64,000 nucleotides of DNA from Nemopilema nomurai (GCA_003864495.1 ML133437.1:1240001-1304000); one strand, 5' to 3'. Shown: positions 47,524-60,649, counted from the stretch's first letter. Program-made: numbers and translations. Notes: generated by a model from the sequence alone, not told the origin.

Positions 47524-50500
47524 TCATTCTAATGAATTCGAACTCCTTGAATGTGAAGTTCTTTGAGCTCTTCTATCTAGTTCACCAAAGAAACCATGTC
47601 TCAATGAATCTTTTGCTGTTAGTCGGTCATTTGGATCATATGTCAGCAGTTTCTCCAACAAGTCAATGAACTTGTAGTCTGTCTCTGTTTTTGATGATGC
47701 ATGTTCCTTTGACAAAAAGAGCTGTTTTATGTAACTGCATGGGGGGTCAAACTTCAATGAAAAAATATCTACATAAAATAACATTTGTTGCTAGAAAGTT
47801 AATTTTAATTCAGAATGATGGATCTGAGTACTAAGACATATAATTGCCAAATGTTAATTCCTTACCTGCAAACATTTGCAGTTGTCCTTGACGAAAATTC
47901 CATCAGGGCTTGTTTGATTCCAATCCAACCTGCCCCTTCGGAAGTATTTTGTTTTCCTAGAATGATATGCTTCATTTACCCACCTGCTATATGATCAGAA
48001 CAAAAAATAACAAATATAGCTATATGATCAGAACAAAAAATAGCAAATATAGCTATATGATCAGAACAAAAAATAGCAAATATAGCTATATGATCAGAAC
48101 AAAAAATAGCAAATATAGCTATATGATCAGAACAAAAAATAACAAATATAGCTATATGATCAGAACAAAAAATAGCAAATATAGCTATATGATCAGAACA
48201 AAAAATAGCAAATATAGCTATATGATCAGAACAAAAAATGGTAGCAAAAATTTTCAAGCACTATGACTGAGATTTTATATAGATGCATGCCAAGTAAAAA
48301 GAGATTTATACAGAAATTTAGGTGCCATGTAAATAAAGATTTATACTTTGTTCTGCAAATCATATCAGCTGGGATTGGTCCAAAAGTTGCTTCCATCATT
48401 GCAAGGTGTTCCCTATTGTCATGGGTCTGCAAAGGCAAGAATTTTGGAAGTTCATTACTAACTTTGCACCAAAAAACAAAATCAAATAGCTCCAATACTC
48501 ATATAAGTTAAGGGCATCATTTAATGGGCTAGTAAGACACAAGACATAATTAACTTTTCTTTACAGAACCTCTCATAGCTCCAAATTGTTTCAACAGGTG
48601 CATGTACAGTGTGTAACATAAAGCCATGCAGCTTCTAGAATCTGATTTTGTCATGCTGTATTGAGATCATAAGGCAATGAGTATTAAGACAACTGAAATT
48701 TCACTCAACACAATTAACAAGGTAAAATTTTTTATAGCCTATGAAGGAAGTTCCTCACCTGAAACAGTGTATTGCCGGTGTATAATTCAAACATTATACA
48801 GCCAATGCTCCATATATCACAGGGAAAGGACCAGCCCAGTTCTGCCAAACAAACAAATTTGTAATTTAAAGCCAATAAATAATACCTAGCACAGCCATTG
48901 CTGCCAGTGGAAAAAAGGTTAGTTGCATTCAATTCTTACCTAAAATTAATGAGTTTTGTAAGGCAGGAATTTCACTTGAATCTTTCAAGCATAAACTTAC
49001 CTAAAACAACTTCTGGGGCACGGTAATGCCTGGTGGAAACAATGGTACTATGGTGCTCCCAATCAAATGTAGCAGAACCAAAATCAATCAACTTTATGTC
49101 ACTGTTTCGAAGAATTCTGAGTTCTTGTTGCTGGAGATAACAATAAACATAAATGTGAAGATGACCATGAATCTATTACAATACAAACAATTTTAGACAT
49201 TACAATAGAAATGTAATGATCAGAAAACTTTCTTGTGTAATTTCCTAAGCTGATTATTTCCATATTTCCCTTATTGTCGCATATCACACCACATTACGCT
49301 GACTCATCTCTCTCTCTCTCTATTCTAGATTTTTTCATCATCATTTCTTCATCCCCATACATCAGTCTTTGTCATATAGAAATCACCATGCTTGTGCATT
49401 ATCTCTTTCATGCATGCGATTCACACTCTTACATATCTGGCTTATTCAAACCCTCTTTACACTACCCCCTTTCAAAACAGTACGGTGACAGTACAAGATT
49501 CGGCAAAAATTTGTTGTTTCTCCGGCGAACTTTTTGATATAGCATTCAAATAAGTTGAAAGTTGCAATGAGACTATAATTTCTTCTCTTTCTTTGGCAAT
49601 CCAGTTTTTTATCGTTTAACTGTAAATACATAATAGCATCTCCCTCTCCATTGCAATAAACACAACCTCCTATCTGGTAGCATCAAACGTAGTGTACTAA
49701 ATGCTCTTTCTACTGTAGACTTCGAGCCACTTATGGAAATAATAATCTCTGCACAGAGGCAATGATTTGGGAATTCTTTGCGCTTGAATTTAAGTATTTT
49801 TGGACACAAAGACCGGACAGTGCTTCCACAATGATAGGCCTTACAAACACCTTGAATGATTTCCTTTGAAGAAAACCTTATATATTTACCATTAATTAAC
49901 CTAAACAGGAAGGCAGAAAATTGAACAAAAGCTGACAACCACCATGTTTCTGGGGGGATTCGAACATAGCAAAGCGATTAGCCTAATTTTGGTAACTTGA
50001 TCAACACATCATGTATCAAAATAGGAAGACACAATAGGCACTATTAAAAGAATTTGCCAATGTTGCTCAGCTAATGAAAAACAAAATTTCCAATTTTTTG
50101 TCGAAGAAAACAATTTTATGAAGGTCGAAAGGAACGATAAATTGCTCCTATTATTGGCACACATCAAACAACCAAGACTGGTACATCATTCTTCTTTAGT
50201 GCATTTATCATTAGACTAACTATGTAAACATACCCATAAATCTACTTTTCATGGCAGTGGAATATCAATTGTGAGGTGGAAACACATGAAAAAAGATGCC
50301 ATTTAGACTGCTGAAGAGCATGGATCATAGCGAATGATATTAGTGTAAAAGCTCTATTAAGCCTCCTGGGGCTTACTTACTTTTGAGGTCCTAGAGGGGG
50401 AGGGCTTATTAGACCTTTGACATGCAAAGGGACTTCGACAAAGCATCCTTGCTCAAACATAAAAATGTTTTTCTTGTCACCTCTTTTCCAACATAAAGTG

Positions 50501-53500
50501 TGGACAGAAGCTGTGAAAGATTTGCAGGGGCAAGGACATAAGCATTTATGTTGTAGGACCATGTGGACTGTCACTTCTTTGGTTTTGTATCAACACAGAC
50601 AAAATATACAGCCTAATACTGCTCTTAACACAGTCTTTAACTAGAGCTCCTTCTATGTCCCTGCGGTAGAAAAAACTACTTAGTTTTAAGTTTTGACTCA
50701 TCGTGTAAACAGGTACATCGATAAGCCAAAGATGACCAAAAAAGTCCATCTGTTAAAATTGATCAGTTAAAACTAAAACCGATCCCACGCCATTCCCACC
50801 ATTGACTGTAATGCGTGTGGTTTACCAAAGACATGGTGTTTTCTTTATGATGAAGACTGTTAACAACCTTCACTTTGATGAATCAACAATTTAATTTAGC
50901 AACTGACAAAGCTTTAAGATATATATTGCTTACTCAATCCTCTGCATTGTTGGTAGACATTAAGAAAGAGGAAGTGATCAGATCTTTTATCAAAAGCCTT
51001 AAAAAGGAGAAACATTTGCACATTCCTGTCTCCAAACAAAAGTGTTTCAGTGTCACATTCATTTTCATACAGATAATTTATGAATATATATACATGACTT
51101 ACCATGTTTTTATTCCAATAAACATCGTAACCAGAGTCCACGAAAAGCATATTTTCTGGTTTGAGATCAGTGTGGGTCAGCTTCATGCTGTGCAAAACTG
51201 AAAAGAGGAAAACATTCAAAAACAAAGTCTTACAAGTTGCTGTAGAAACATGGCTATAACTTGTCTAATTGCTAAAAATACAGGCAGCTATGCATTAAAC
51301 ATAATCATAAAATCATATATGACTTCAAAACAAGTACTTAATTGTTGTACTGTCAGAATGTTGTAATTCAGGAATACTTGTACAAGTTATCTGGCTGAAA
51401 GAGAATCTAACTTCCTGAGGAGCTTTCTTATGGAATTAATTTCAAAAGTTCATGCCCTACTAAAAGATGGGAATTCAGCCTATATCTATAAAAAAAATTC
51501 CAACTGGCAAGAAATGTTTATAAAAATAAACTATCAGAATAACATCTTCAAAACCAATGTGTAAATAAAATAAATATCATTGCAAAAGCTACATACATTT
51601 TACAGCTGCAATAAGCTGATGTGAAATATGCATCACTTGATGCATTGGATACTTCTGATAATTGTTCTCCTTCTGTATATAATATAAATAAACAATTAAT
51701 AAAGCAATAGCTATATTTCCTTCAATATAAAACATACAACAAACAACCCTTGAAACAATATTTACATTATCTTTACTTCTTCCAATGAACAACTCAATTA
51801 TCAGAGGAGTATTACTTTACATGTGAAGGCTGTTATCATAAAAACAATAAGAGCTGCTCAAATTAATTTAGATCTTTAATTAAAAACTAACAAGATCCTT
51901 ATTAAGGTATAAAGCATTCTTACCATAAAATCAAACACACTTTTTCCAAGCCTCTCAAAACCAAGACAAATGTGTCCATGATACTCAAACCATGTTTGCA
52001 GCTTTATACAAAGACTGTAAAAAGAAATTGATATTTGAAGCCATTTAATCAATCAACTTCACAAGCAGATATCAATCTATTTGCATAGGCAATGTGGTCA
52101 GCTCTGCCTAAATTCATCTACTCTGTTTAAATTTATCTGCCTTTGTGGTTATTTATGAAAATCACATTTTGGCCAACATTTTGTGGTCTTATTAAACATT
52201 CAATGTCTACATAGAGGTGTTTAATATAGGCCTGCAAGTGTAGGCAAGTATTTTTCATGTTTCAGTATCCAAGCTTTCATGGGAAAGGTGTGTAGCCACA
52301 TACTCCTGCCATGGCGCACACCTGATGTTTCACATGTGTGTGGAATATTGCACTCCTTTTTAGTTGTCTTGAAATGAAATTTTTTTATGATTAGTTTTCT
52401 GGATTTTTTTGAAATGATGGGACTGTTCCAAACAAAACTGCTAGCCCTACCAAGACAGGTCCACCTAGAAAGTATGTACCATACAAAATTGCACTTAAAA
52501 ATTTGTATGTGAGCACCCAGAACGTGCCCTTATAAACGAGGCAAGAGGAAATTAGACGTGGAAGCAATTTGCCATGCCTGAATGGCCAAAAAGAAATTTT
52601 GCACATTAGGGTTCCAAAGACGTGCATAGACTACTATGATTACAAAGATATTTTAAAAGAAAAAGTGTTCAAGCCAAAGCCAAATGATGAGCTGTCGCTG
52701 CAAATTGTGAGGCAATTTGAAGACATGATATTTGAAGACATAGAAGACACAGATTCATATCAAACTGAAACAGACTAAAAGGCCAGTCACATGGTAATAT
52801 ACATCAAGATGTACATCAATATACATGGTAATAAAACTTCATGACATTCTCAACGTAACTTGGAAGTTCAATGAAACCTTAGCGTATCAACCAAAGCTCT
52901 ACTTGACCCCCAACCAGGAGGGAAACAAATTTCTTTTGCACTGATTGAAAGCATTATACTTGGGTGTTTCAACCTAATTTTTGTGTTTTGATCTTGCTTG
53001 CCTAAGAAAATGAGGTGACAAATTGACAGCTAACCAATGAAAGTGCAAACAGTCAGGCATGTTTAAGGCTGCCAATCAACCAATATATATACTAATGCTT
53101 GTACCATGAAAATACAGCCATTAGAAATGCATACCTTGTGTCAGTTGGATCCATCTGTGCAATTTTTTCCAATACCTTTATCTCCAGTTTTGCAGCCTCC
53201 CTTGAAAGAAATATATACTGTGTACACATCTTTGCAGCAACATTAGCAATTATATACAATCCACATGTATTAGGGAAGGAAAATGGTGGGACTAAATGAT
53301 GACAAAAACCATCATACACCTAACCATGTCTTGCATGAAGCACCTGGCATATGCTTGAAATCGTGCAAAAACCAACTAACCTGTACTTATCCACATTCTT
53401 TATAACTTTCAATGCAATAACTCTTTCCCGCTTCCTAAAAAAGATGAAACACTTTGATAGCCAAAAACCGTTCACAAACGTTTATTCAATTAAAAGCCTA

Positions 53501-55455
53501 AATGCCTATTGGCTAACCAGTGTCAAGCTATTAAAAGCTGGCCGTGCCAGCTAAGTGGAATGCCAAGTTGCCCACTTCATTGTAAAGTGTCAGTGTAGCT
53601 TGATTACCTGTCAAAGCATTTGAGACATTTTCCAAAGGTGCCTTCCCCCAGAGTACCTTGAATTTCATCTGAAACAATCAGAGGTCATAGTTGCTCAATA
53701 CATGGAATAGAAAGGTGCGCATTACAGATGGAATTTTAAGTTTAATGGTTTGTGTAACTACATATACATCTATAAAACCATAATTTCTAGTAAAAAGCCT
53801 TTTGAGATATTAGCATTCTCATGATTACAAACTAGTCTTGGCCCCTGAAAAATAACTTCATTATATTTTGTGTCCATTTTTGTTGCTGGGTTTGCAATAT
53901 CTACTAGACAAACACAGATAAAAGTAAGGATGAGCTCAAATGATACACATCTTTCTGCATATTTACATATCTGGCTCATCACTAATCATCTACAACCAAA
54001 TTGTTATGGAATTTGCACTATGCAAACTTTTACAGTTGATTTAAACCTATGCTGTTGAAAGCTGACAATCAGTTAACATTTCTGGCATATTTTCTGGCTA
54101 TAAAACAAACTATTAAAGTGGAGCTGTTCCTAATTTCTGACACCTAAACAAATCTGGTGAGACAAGCAGAGATAAAGGCTTAAAGAAATACTGCTCAAGT
54201 ACATCTATTCAGGAGCCAGTCTCCAGGGTGATAGATTAGGTGTCCATCTTCATCATCTCTTACACTGGAGTTTCTGCTTGAGTAGCGACTATCATGGTGG
54301 CTATGTGAATGTCCCCTTTCATCATAACTGTGATGTCCATTCCTGTGTGTCTCATCTTTTCTCTGTTTTCATCATTCATTCCCAAATTCAATCAAATTCA
54401 TTTTTCAATTTCAGCATGAAGCCAACCGCATTATTTTCAATCATCGGAGCACATACAGGTATATAACAAAAACCATAGCAAAATCTCATGAGTGACAGGT
54501 ATTAAAGAGTGAAACTTTGCAAGAAAAACATTAGTAAGGTGCCCCAGCCATGAACAGTACTGCAGAATGCCAAACCCACCAGTGATTGCTTGAGGAACCA
54601 TAGGTTATGATATATTTTAGCTAACAGTGACAAAAACCAAACATTGAATTAATTTGTGTGTTTAATGTTTACTTATTTATGATGCAAAGCCCTCTGCCCC
54701 TAAAGTTGCCCTAGGTGTAACTGATTAGAAACACTTAGAGAATACTTACTTTGTATAATTTTAGCACTGATATACATGATCAATGCAAAAATGCACTACA
54801 TAGCTTAATTGTTTGAACAACATTTATTTCATTATTTTCAAAAAAGCAACAAACTTTCACAAAGTTGATGACCAAATAAGTACCAAAATAAATTGTTGAA
54901 GTTTGTTCACTTATGCATGATGTTGGCTTGATGCCATGATGCTTTTAATTTTTAATTTACTTGATGCCATGATTATTTATACAAAAACTTGAAAACAAAC
55001 ATTCACTGTTTTTACAATCCCCTCCAAAATCTGTTTAAAAAATGAGGAAACTATGAAATCACATTTAAATGCTTTATTAAGTCGGAATATTTATGTATAT
55101 ATATATATACATAGCATATAGCTTCTCAAGCATTTAACCTTGGGCCATTCTTCTTATTGACCAGGTGTGTATTTTGCAGTACCATTCATATTGCAGGACA
55201 CTTTATCATAATTGTAAAATTTCACATTAAGTTTGAGCTAAATTTCTAATCAAAAGCTTAACTGCATTTATTCATGCAAAGTCCACTGATTTGTGTTAGG
55301 CTACAAGTGGTGTGTGAATCATTAAGCATATGCACGAAACAATTCACAATTATTCGCCTATTCAAAACAGGTAGGTGATCATTCACTTGCAAGCCCATTT
55401 TCAGTAGCCAAACTACAATAACACCCAAATAAATCTTTTTTTGTTTGAAAACACA

Positions 55456-55488
<33 letters not shown>

Positions 55489-56653
55489 AACATTCAAAAG
55501 TGCCTTGAATGTAGAAGTGTCAACATTAATATTGAACATAACATAAGCCCAGTATAAACAGTAAAATTTTAATTAATTGAACCAGTAACCTATATGTTCA
55601 CTGATCCAAATTTTGCAATCAAAAAACCTTTTGTATCCTCAGTCAACATGACTAGAAATGATGGTCTCACTTTAAAGCCAGTCAATGGCAAAATTATGCT
55701 AATCAAAAACAATACAAACATTTTTAGTTAGAAATCATGATGCAAATTATACATTAGTCACTTGGAAACTGATTTCTTCACAGCATACATCAGAGATCAT
55801 TTGATAAAAATAAAATACTTTCACACTACTTCTATGATTGTTGGAGTTTCAAAGAAATAAATACAAAAGCGATTTGGAGAACTCTGATAATTTAAAGTAC
55901 AGGGGCATGTTTAGAGACCAGGATTTTATTCAAGGGAAGTCAGACAAAGGTCTAGAAAAATCAACAAAATTTTACTTTTGGATGGAAAAGTTTTTGATTG
56001 TTGTGCACAATGAAACGGAAAAAAGAATTCAGGAAGCTTCTTACCCTAAACTTTAAGGCCTAATCCGTATTGTGTGTTTAGGCATTTGGCATTAAGAGAC
56101 GCGAATAACACATTTGACTGATTGTCTAGATATCGTCACCACTTATCTTTTCCGATAAAAATAGAATTCTTCTAGAAGGTTACTTCCATTTTATGCTGTT
56201 GTCAATTTACCTAAAATTTTGTATGGTATTGTGTAACAATCGTTTTAAAACATGACATTAACTAGTCTTCATATAATTTACACTGAACGTTACTAAGTGA
56301 ATAATATCAGAATGTTGAGAAGCTTCTAAACTTGTCAAGACACTGCTGAATACGGTTTGGTGGCTTAGGCCAAAAATTTGTGAATTAATGAGAATTTTAC
56401 AACATCAACTCACCAAGTAAGGATCATGAAACTGTTTCAAGCGCAGTTTTCTATCATCTGATCTCCGTTTTGTTCTTGTTCCAGATGATCCACGATAGTA
56501 CCTCTCCCTTTTCTCCCTTCTTCTAGACCTGCTACGACTGCGATAATCTTTTCGCCGTAGGGTACTTCGGCCGCTGCGTCCATATTCTCGCCTATACTCC
56601 GCTTCACCACTTGAGTGCCTTCTACGGAAATCGCGATACATTGCCGTAGGCAT
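47524..56653 (-). CDS. CLK: CDC2-like (CLK/LAMMER) dual-specificity kinase
   Basis: CLKs phosphorylate SR splicing factors in the nucleus. Thirteen coding exons, 5' to 3': 56653-56414, 54362-54203, 53668-53608, 53434-53381, 53200-53135, 52014-51924, 51672-51597, 51197-51103, 49130-49001, 48841-48759, 48426-48347, 47956-47866, 47751-47524; 484 residues, matching the family. The N-terminus is Arg/Ser-rich ([18 protein letters not shown]), then His/Ser-rich up to [20 protein letters not shown]. The kinase domain has the Gly loop [10 protein letters not shown], the ATP lysine in [22 protein letters not shown], catalytic [10 protein letters not shown] (D260), [20 protein letters not shown] (D297), [20 protein letters not shown] and YFRRGRLDW. 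The signature reads [12 protein letters not shown]: the R of LAMMER is A365 here. The exon-2 acceptor (GAAAACAG) is poor in pyrimidines. A TACTTAATTTTAG acceptor ends at about 56667, so at least one 5' noncoding exon exists. Introns carry a minisatellite, a hAT transposase scrap and an opposite-strand frame. Confidence 0.95.
47987..48240. repeat. 33-bp minisatellite in CLK intron, eight units
   Basis: Units start at 47987 and then every 33 bp from 48020 to 48218. The core is CTATATGATCAGAACAAAAA followed by ATAGCAAATATAG; two units have AACAAATA instead of AGCAAATA. The array fills about 250 of the 390 bp between two kinase exons and ends about 30 bp from the acceptor of the exon at 47956. 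Confidence 0.95.
49609..49938 (-). pseudogene. hAT transposase-like C-terminal fragment (in CLK intron)
   Basis: An open minus-strand frame of 109 codons includes [18 protein letters not shown], which resembles the SxxVER(x)FSxLR core of the hAT dimerisation domain. No upstream transposase domains are visible and no terminal repeats could be paired. It is probably a remnant. The identification rests on one short motif. Confidence 0.45.
52413..52778 (+). pseudogene. Coding-like frame with internal stop, antisense in CLK intron
   Basis: A plus-strand frame of 122 codons is interrupted once, by TAA at 52533, and ends at TAA 52776. The composition is protein-like ([38 protein letters not shown]; an acidic tail [19 protein letters not shown]). 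There are no obvious introns. It could be a retrocopy of a cellular gene or the 3' end of a mobile-element protein. I do not recognise the family. Confidence 0.4.
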
Positions 56654-57477
56654 TTGTAATACCCTAAAATTAAGTACACGTTCAAGAGCAACAACGCTAA
56701 ACAATCCTAGATGCCCTCCACTTCGGTAGCAGAAGCGCATCCACAGCATTGACAAATTGTTGTCCAATCAAGTCCCCCACTTTCTAGCATGTGACGTTCA
56801 TAAAGGCACATGACCAGACCCAGGACTCCACACCAAATCAAGACTTCAGCAGAAAGAGAACGACACCTCCATGCCGGTATTTTCATTGTGCTCTGTGATT
56901 CGAATTTATGTACTTTCAATTGGTAAGAAAAACGGAGAAATAGCTGAAAATATTGTCCAGCTTTTCCGTGCAATTTTTGAATAACTATTCAAAAAATTTG
57001 AATTATAAGGCAATTAATATACTGCTTTAAATAATTTTAAACAAATAGTACATTGCTTTTCAAAATCAAGCCTAGGACTAAACTGACAGGAATGTTGGAA
57101 GTATCTTAAACTTTTGCGGGGGCACACCACTTTTAGGGCGCTTTTCACAAGAGTGGCGTTTTGATATCCGATAGGTGTAAGAGAGAAGAAGGCTGTATTC
57201 TAAGAAAAAAAGAAAAGCCTTGTGCCTAAATGAAACAAAATGAAATAGCTAAATAAAACAAAACGAGAATAAATCACGATTGAAATCCACGATGAAATTA
57301 TGCCATCGACACACTTTTTAAAAATCCCAAAGATCTGTCCTGGTTGCTTTTTATCGAGTATGGTTATGATTGTATTTATTATCATCGTTAGGATTACATT
57401 TTCATTTAGTTGGATTGGCTGGTAGTATCGCCATCCTACAAGTAGAAAATTACGCGTTGTCAATCAGAATCAGAGCG
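56654..57477. other. CLK upstream region
   Basis: It should hold the CLK noncoding exon(s) and promoter, on the minus strand. No core element was recognised. Sequence toward 57.4 kb is AT-rich and runs into the truncated 5' end of the LINE. Confidence 0.4.
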
Positions 57478-59180
57478 GTATTCATTCCTTAGCTACACTC
57501 ATCAATCAGTCGTTCTTCAAAGGAATCTTTCCGAATAAATTAAAAGTAGCCAAGGTAATTCCTGTCTTTAAAAAGGGGGACACAGAAACTAAGTCAAACT
57601 ACAGGCCTATATCGCTGTTGCCAGTTTTCAGCAAATTATATGAAAAATTAATGTACAAACGACTCTATTCGTTTATTACTCATAACAAAGTAATCTACCC
57701 CTTACAATTTGGTTTTCAGGAAAATCATTCAATTGACCATGCTTTGATTAGTATGACTGAAGCAATAAGAAATTCTCTTGACAATAGGAAATATGGATGT
57801 GGAATATTTGTCGACCTGCAAAAAGCCTTCGATACTGTTAACCATGATATTTTGATTAACAAACTTGAACATTATGGTATCAGAGGAGAGGCCCTGGCTT
57901 GGTTTCGGTCCTACCTTTCAGAAAGACATCAGTTTGTTTCAGTCAATGGCGTAAATTCTGAATTACTAAAAATCACATGCGGTGTGCCACAGGGATCTGT
58001 ACTAGGACCGTTGCTTTTTTTAATTTTTATCAATGACTTACCAAATGTCTCAAAGAAAATGACGATACAAACATTTACCTTTTTGCAGACGATACAAACA
58101 TTTATTACGAATCCAAATCAATATATGATCTTGTTAGGAACGTAAATGCAGAATTGAAAAATGTGCAAAAATGGCTTGATGCTAACAGATTTTCATTGAA
58201 TATAAGTAAAACTAATTGCATAATTTTTCACTCTTCCAGCAAAACTATCCCATCCGACATCCTAATTAAAATTGGTGAACAACATATCACCAGGGTAAAT
58301 CATGTAAGAATTTTGGGACTTCTTCTGGATGAACATCTTATTTGGAAAGTTCATTTAAATGAACTCTCCAAAAAACTTGCAAGAACATGCGGAGTTTTTT
58401 TCAAAATCAGACATTTTTTACCAACTGATTCTCTAATATGCATCTACAATTCTCTATTTGTGTCATTTCTCCAGTACGGTATCATTGTTTGGGGGGGTCA
58501 AACATTTGCCTCATATGTTGACCCTATTTTCAAACTGCAAAAAAGAGCTGTTAGAGCAATCTCACATGAAAAGGCCTTTTCCCATTCAAAACCAATCTTT
58601 GTAAGTCTGAAGTTACTCAGACTTCATGACATATTTAAACTCCGGTTATTAACATTTGTTTTTGAATCAATAAACAAGTTAACACCGAGTTGCTTTAACA
58701 ATTTCTTCCCACTAAATATTTCAGTCCATCACTATGAAACAAGGCAGTCTTTCCGAGGAGATATCTATCTAAAAAAAATACGCTTCAATTTGGCTTAAAG
58801 TCCATTCGATATATGGGAGCAAAACTCTGGAATGACCTATCAGCTGACATCCGAGACTCTACCTCAAGATTTTTATTCAAAAAGAATCTAAAACATCACT
58901 TGCTAAATACTATGCCTAAATGAAATTTTTATTCGATACGTTTAAAAAATTTTATTATTTAAGCTAATAATTTGGCATCGCCTTTGTGATTATGGTTCTT
59001 ATAGACGACAGGGGGGGCTCTCATCTCGTTAGTTTACCTACTTTGAGAGCTCCTCCTTAAGAATTCTACTACACCTAGTTGCATTGCGTTGTTGTTTTAT
59101 TTTTCAAAGTTATCATCAGTATTTTGTTAACAATTATTATTGTAGTAGAATTTGAATAATAAATAAATCAAAATCAAATA
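57478..59180 (+). mobile_element. 5'-truncated, frame-broken non-LTR retrotransposon (jockey/CR1-like)
   Basis: The reverse transcriptase starts inside the domain (VIPVFKKGD, SNYRPISLLPVFSKLYEK), continues through FGFQENHSIDHAL, IFVDLQKAFDTVNHDIL and CGVPQGSVLGPLLFLIFIND, and then shifts frame around 58050. The catalytic FADD box and the thumb (KWLDANRFSLNISKT) are read in the second frame up to 58798. A further shift near an A8 run at 58770 separates the terminal segment, which ends at about 58920. There is no endonuclease or ORF1. The 3' region ends near 59150-59180 with an AATAATAAATAAATCAAA tail. It is dead as it stands and unrelated to CLK. Confidence 0.88.
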
Positions 59181-59424
59181 TTCATGGAGAGCGTTCTTTG
59201 TCCCCCTATCTGCTGAGCGGTGGAGGGATGTGCTGATAAGGGGGGGGGGGGGGGAGGGCGTGTCTGTTGTGATAATTCCACCCTATCGTGCGCCTTTGTT
59301 CCTTCCAAATACTTTGATTATTTTCTACTAGGTCCTAGGGTGATTTCAGTGTTTTACCAAAAATAAAAGTACGCCGTGGTTATTGTTTTGGTGTCATATG
59401 CATTTCGGTCCAGGTACACAAAGG

Positions 59425-59784
59425 CATGGCATGGTAATGAACAAGCGTATCCAAAGCAAGCAATTAAGCATGGATACACACTTTTATAAGAATAAAATAT
59501 ATAAAAATACCAAGAGTAAAATTTTCTAAAATTAAATAATAACTTGAGGAAAATGACAGGCTCGACCTTAATCAAGGCTAAAATTTCTCCTTAATATGAA
59601 TTTTCATGGCATGGTTATAAACAAGCGTATCCAAAGCAAGCAATTAAGCATGCATACACACTTTTATAAGAATAAAATATATAAAAATACCGAGGCTAAA
59701 AATTTCTCAAATTAAATAATAACTTGAGGAAAATGACAGGCTCGACCTTAATCAAGACTAAAATTTCTCCTCAATATGAATTTT
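59425..59784. repeat. Tandem duplication, two copies of about 180 bp
   Basis: A segment starting CATGGCATGGTAATGAACAA at 59425 is repeated from 59605 with few substitutions (for example GGTTATAAAC for GGTAATGAAC and CCGAGGC for CCAAGAG). Both copies end in TCTCC(T/C)(T/C)AATATGAATTTT. Noncoding. A G14 tract lies just upstream near 59241. Confidence 0.9.
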
Positions 59785-59837
59785 TTCCTAAAGCAAAGCA
59801 ACTGTCATTTTCAGTGGCGGCACCAGCCCCCAAATAG

Positions 59838-60050
59838 CGGGTGGAAGGGGCGGGCGGAAGAGGCGGGTGGAAGGGGCGGGTGGAAGGGGCGGTTGGAAGG
59901 GGCGGTTGGAAGGGGCGGGTGGAAGGGGCGGGTGGAAGGGGCGGGTGGAAGGGGCGGGTGGAAGGGTCGGGTGGAAGGGGCGGTTGGAAGGGGCGGGTGG
60001 AAGGGGCGGGTGGAAGGGGCGGGTGGAAGGGGCGGGTGGAAGGGGCGGGA
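59838..60050. repeat. 13-bp GC-rich minisatellite (GGTGGAAGGGGCG)n
   Basis: About sixteen units of GGTGGAAGGGGCG, with variants GGTTGGAAGGGGC and one GGGTCGG. Because 13 is not a multiple of three, all frames cycle through the same peptide (GRGGWKGRVEGA-like) and remain open on both strands. It begins just after CAGTGGCGGCACCAGCCCCC (59813), which resembles the end of the hAT-like elements in this window, so the array probably expanded inside such an element. Confidence 0.95.
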
Positions 60051-60649
60051 AAATGGCGTCGGAGCCCCGAATTTTTTTAGGACCACGCCTTCTAATGATT
60101 GGAAACGCCTTTTCCAACGATTTAAAGCATCCTTTTATCTATTTACCTATAGGGAATGACTATGTTTGCAGCAATCGAGGCTTTTCAATTGCTTGTTTAT
60201 ATTAAATAGTAGCCCGGCTGTTAAAAATCTTTTTATTTTTTAAATAAACATTCTTCATATTTTATTCTGGTAGATGGGTCATTACTCCAGTTCCAGAGCT
60301 CGTTTTTGGCCAGTTTCTAGAGTGTAAGAAACAAGGTTTTATAAAAATACAAAAATATCCTCATTGTGAAAATATCGATGGAGAAAGAAAACAGTTTATT
60401 AAGATTTCTTATCGTTTAGTTATAGCAGTAGCTTGCGGTGGTTAGCAAGCTTAAAAACGTCTACTAACTTGCCTAGCGTGCAAACGTCTACTAACGTCTT
60501 CAAAGTGTGTAAATCATTCTTGCTAAAAATATCAAGCAGCGAAGGCAGGCACATCCAAGGTTTCCTTTTATCTTTCCTTTCCTTCGCAGGCAGAATCTGA
60601 GAAACGAATGTCTAAAGAAGGACAACATGATGGAAATAATTTCTCTCAC

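Noticed and set aside
47987..48240. Possible CRISPR array
   Set aside because: Units are directly adjacent with no unique spacers, and the context is a eukaryotic intron.
47967..48266. Open frames on both strands encoding 11-residue [15 protein letters not shown] repeats
   Set aside because: They are produced by a 33-bp minisatellite inside a CLK intron; both strands stay open only because the period is a multiple of three.
59776..60205. Several overlapping Gly/Trp/Arg-rich and Pro-rich frames
   Set aside because: All arise from the 13-bp minisatellite; frame openness is a consequence of the repeat.
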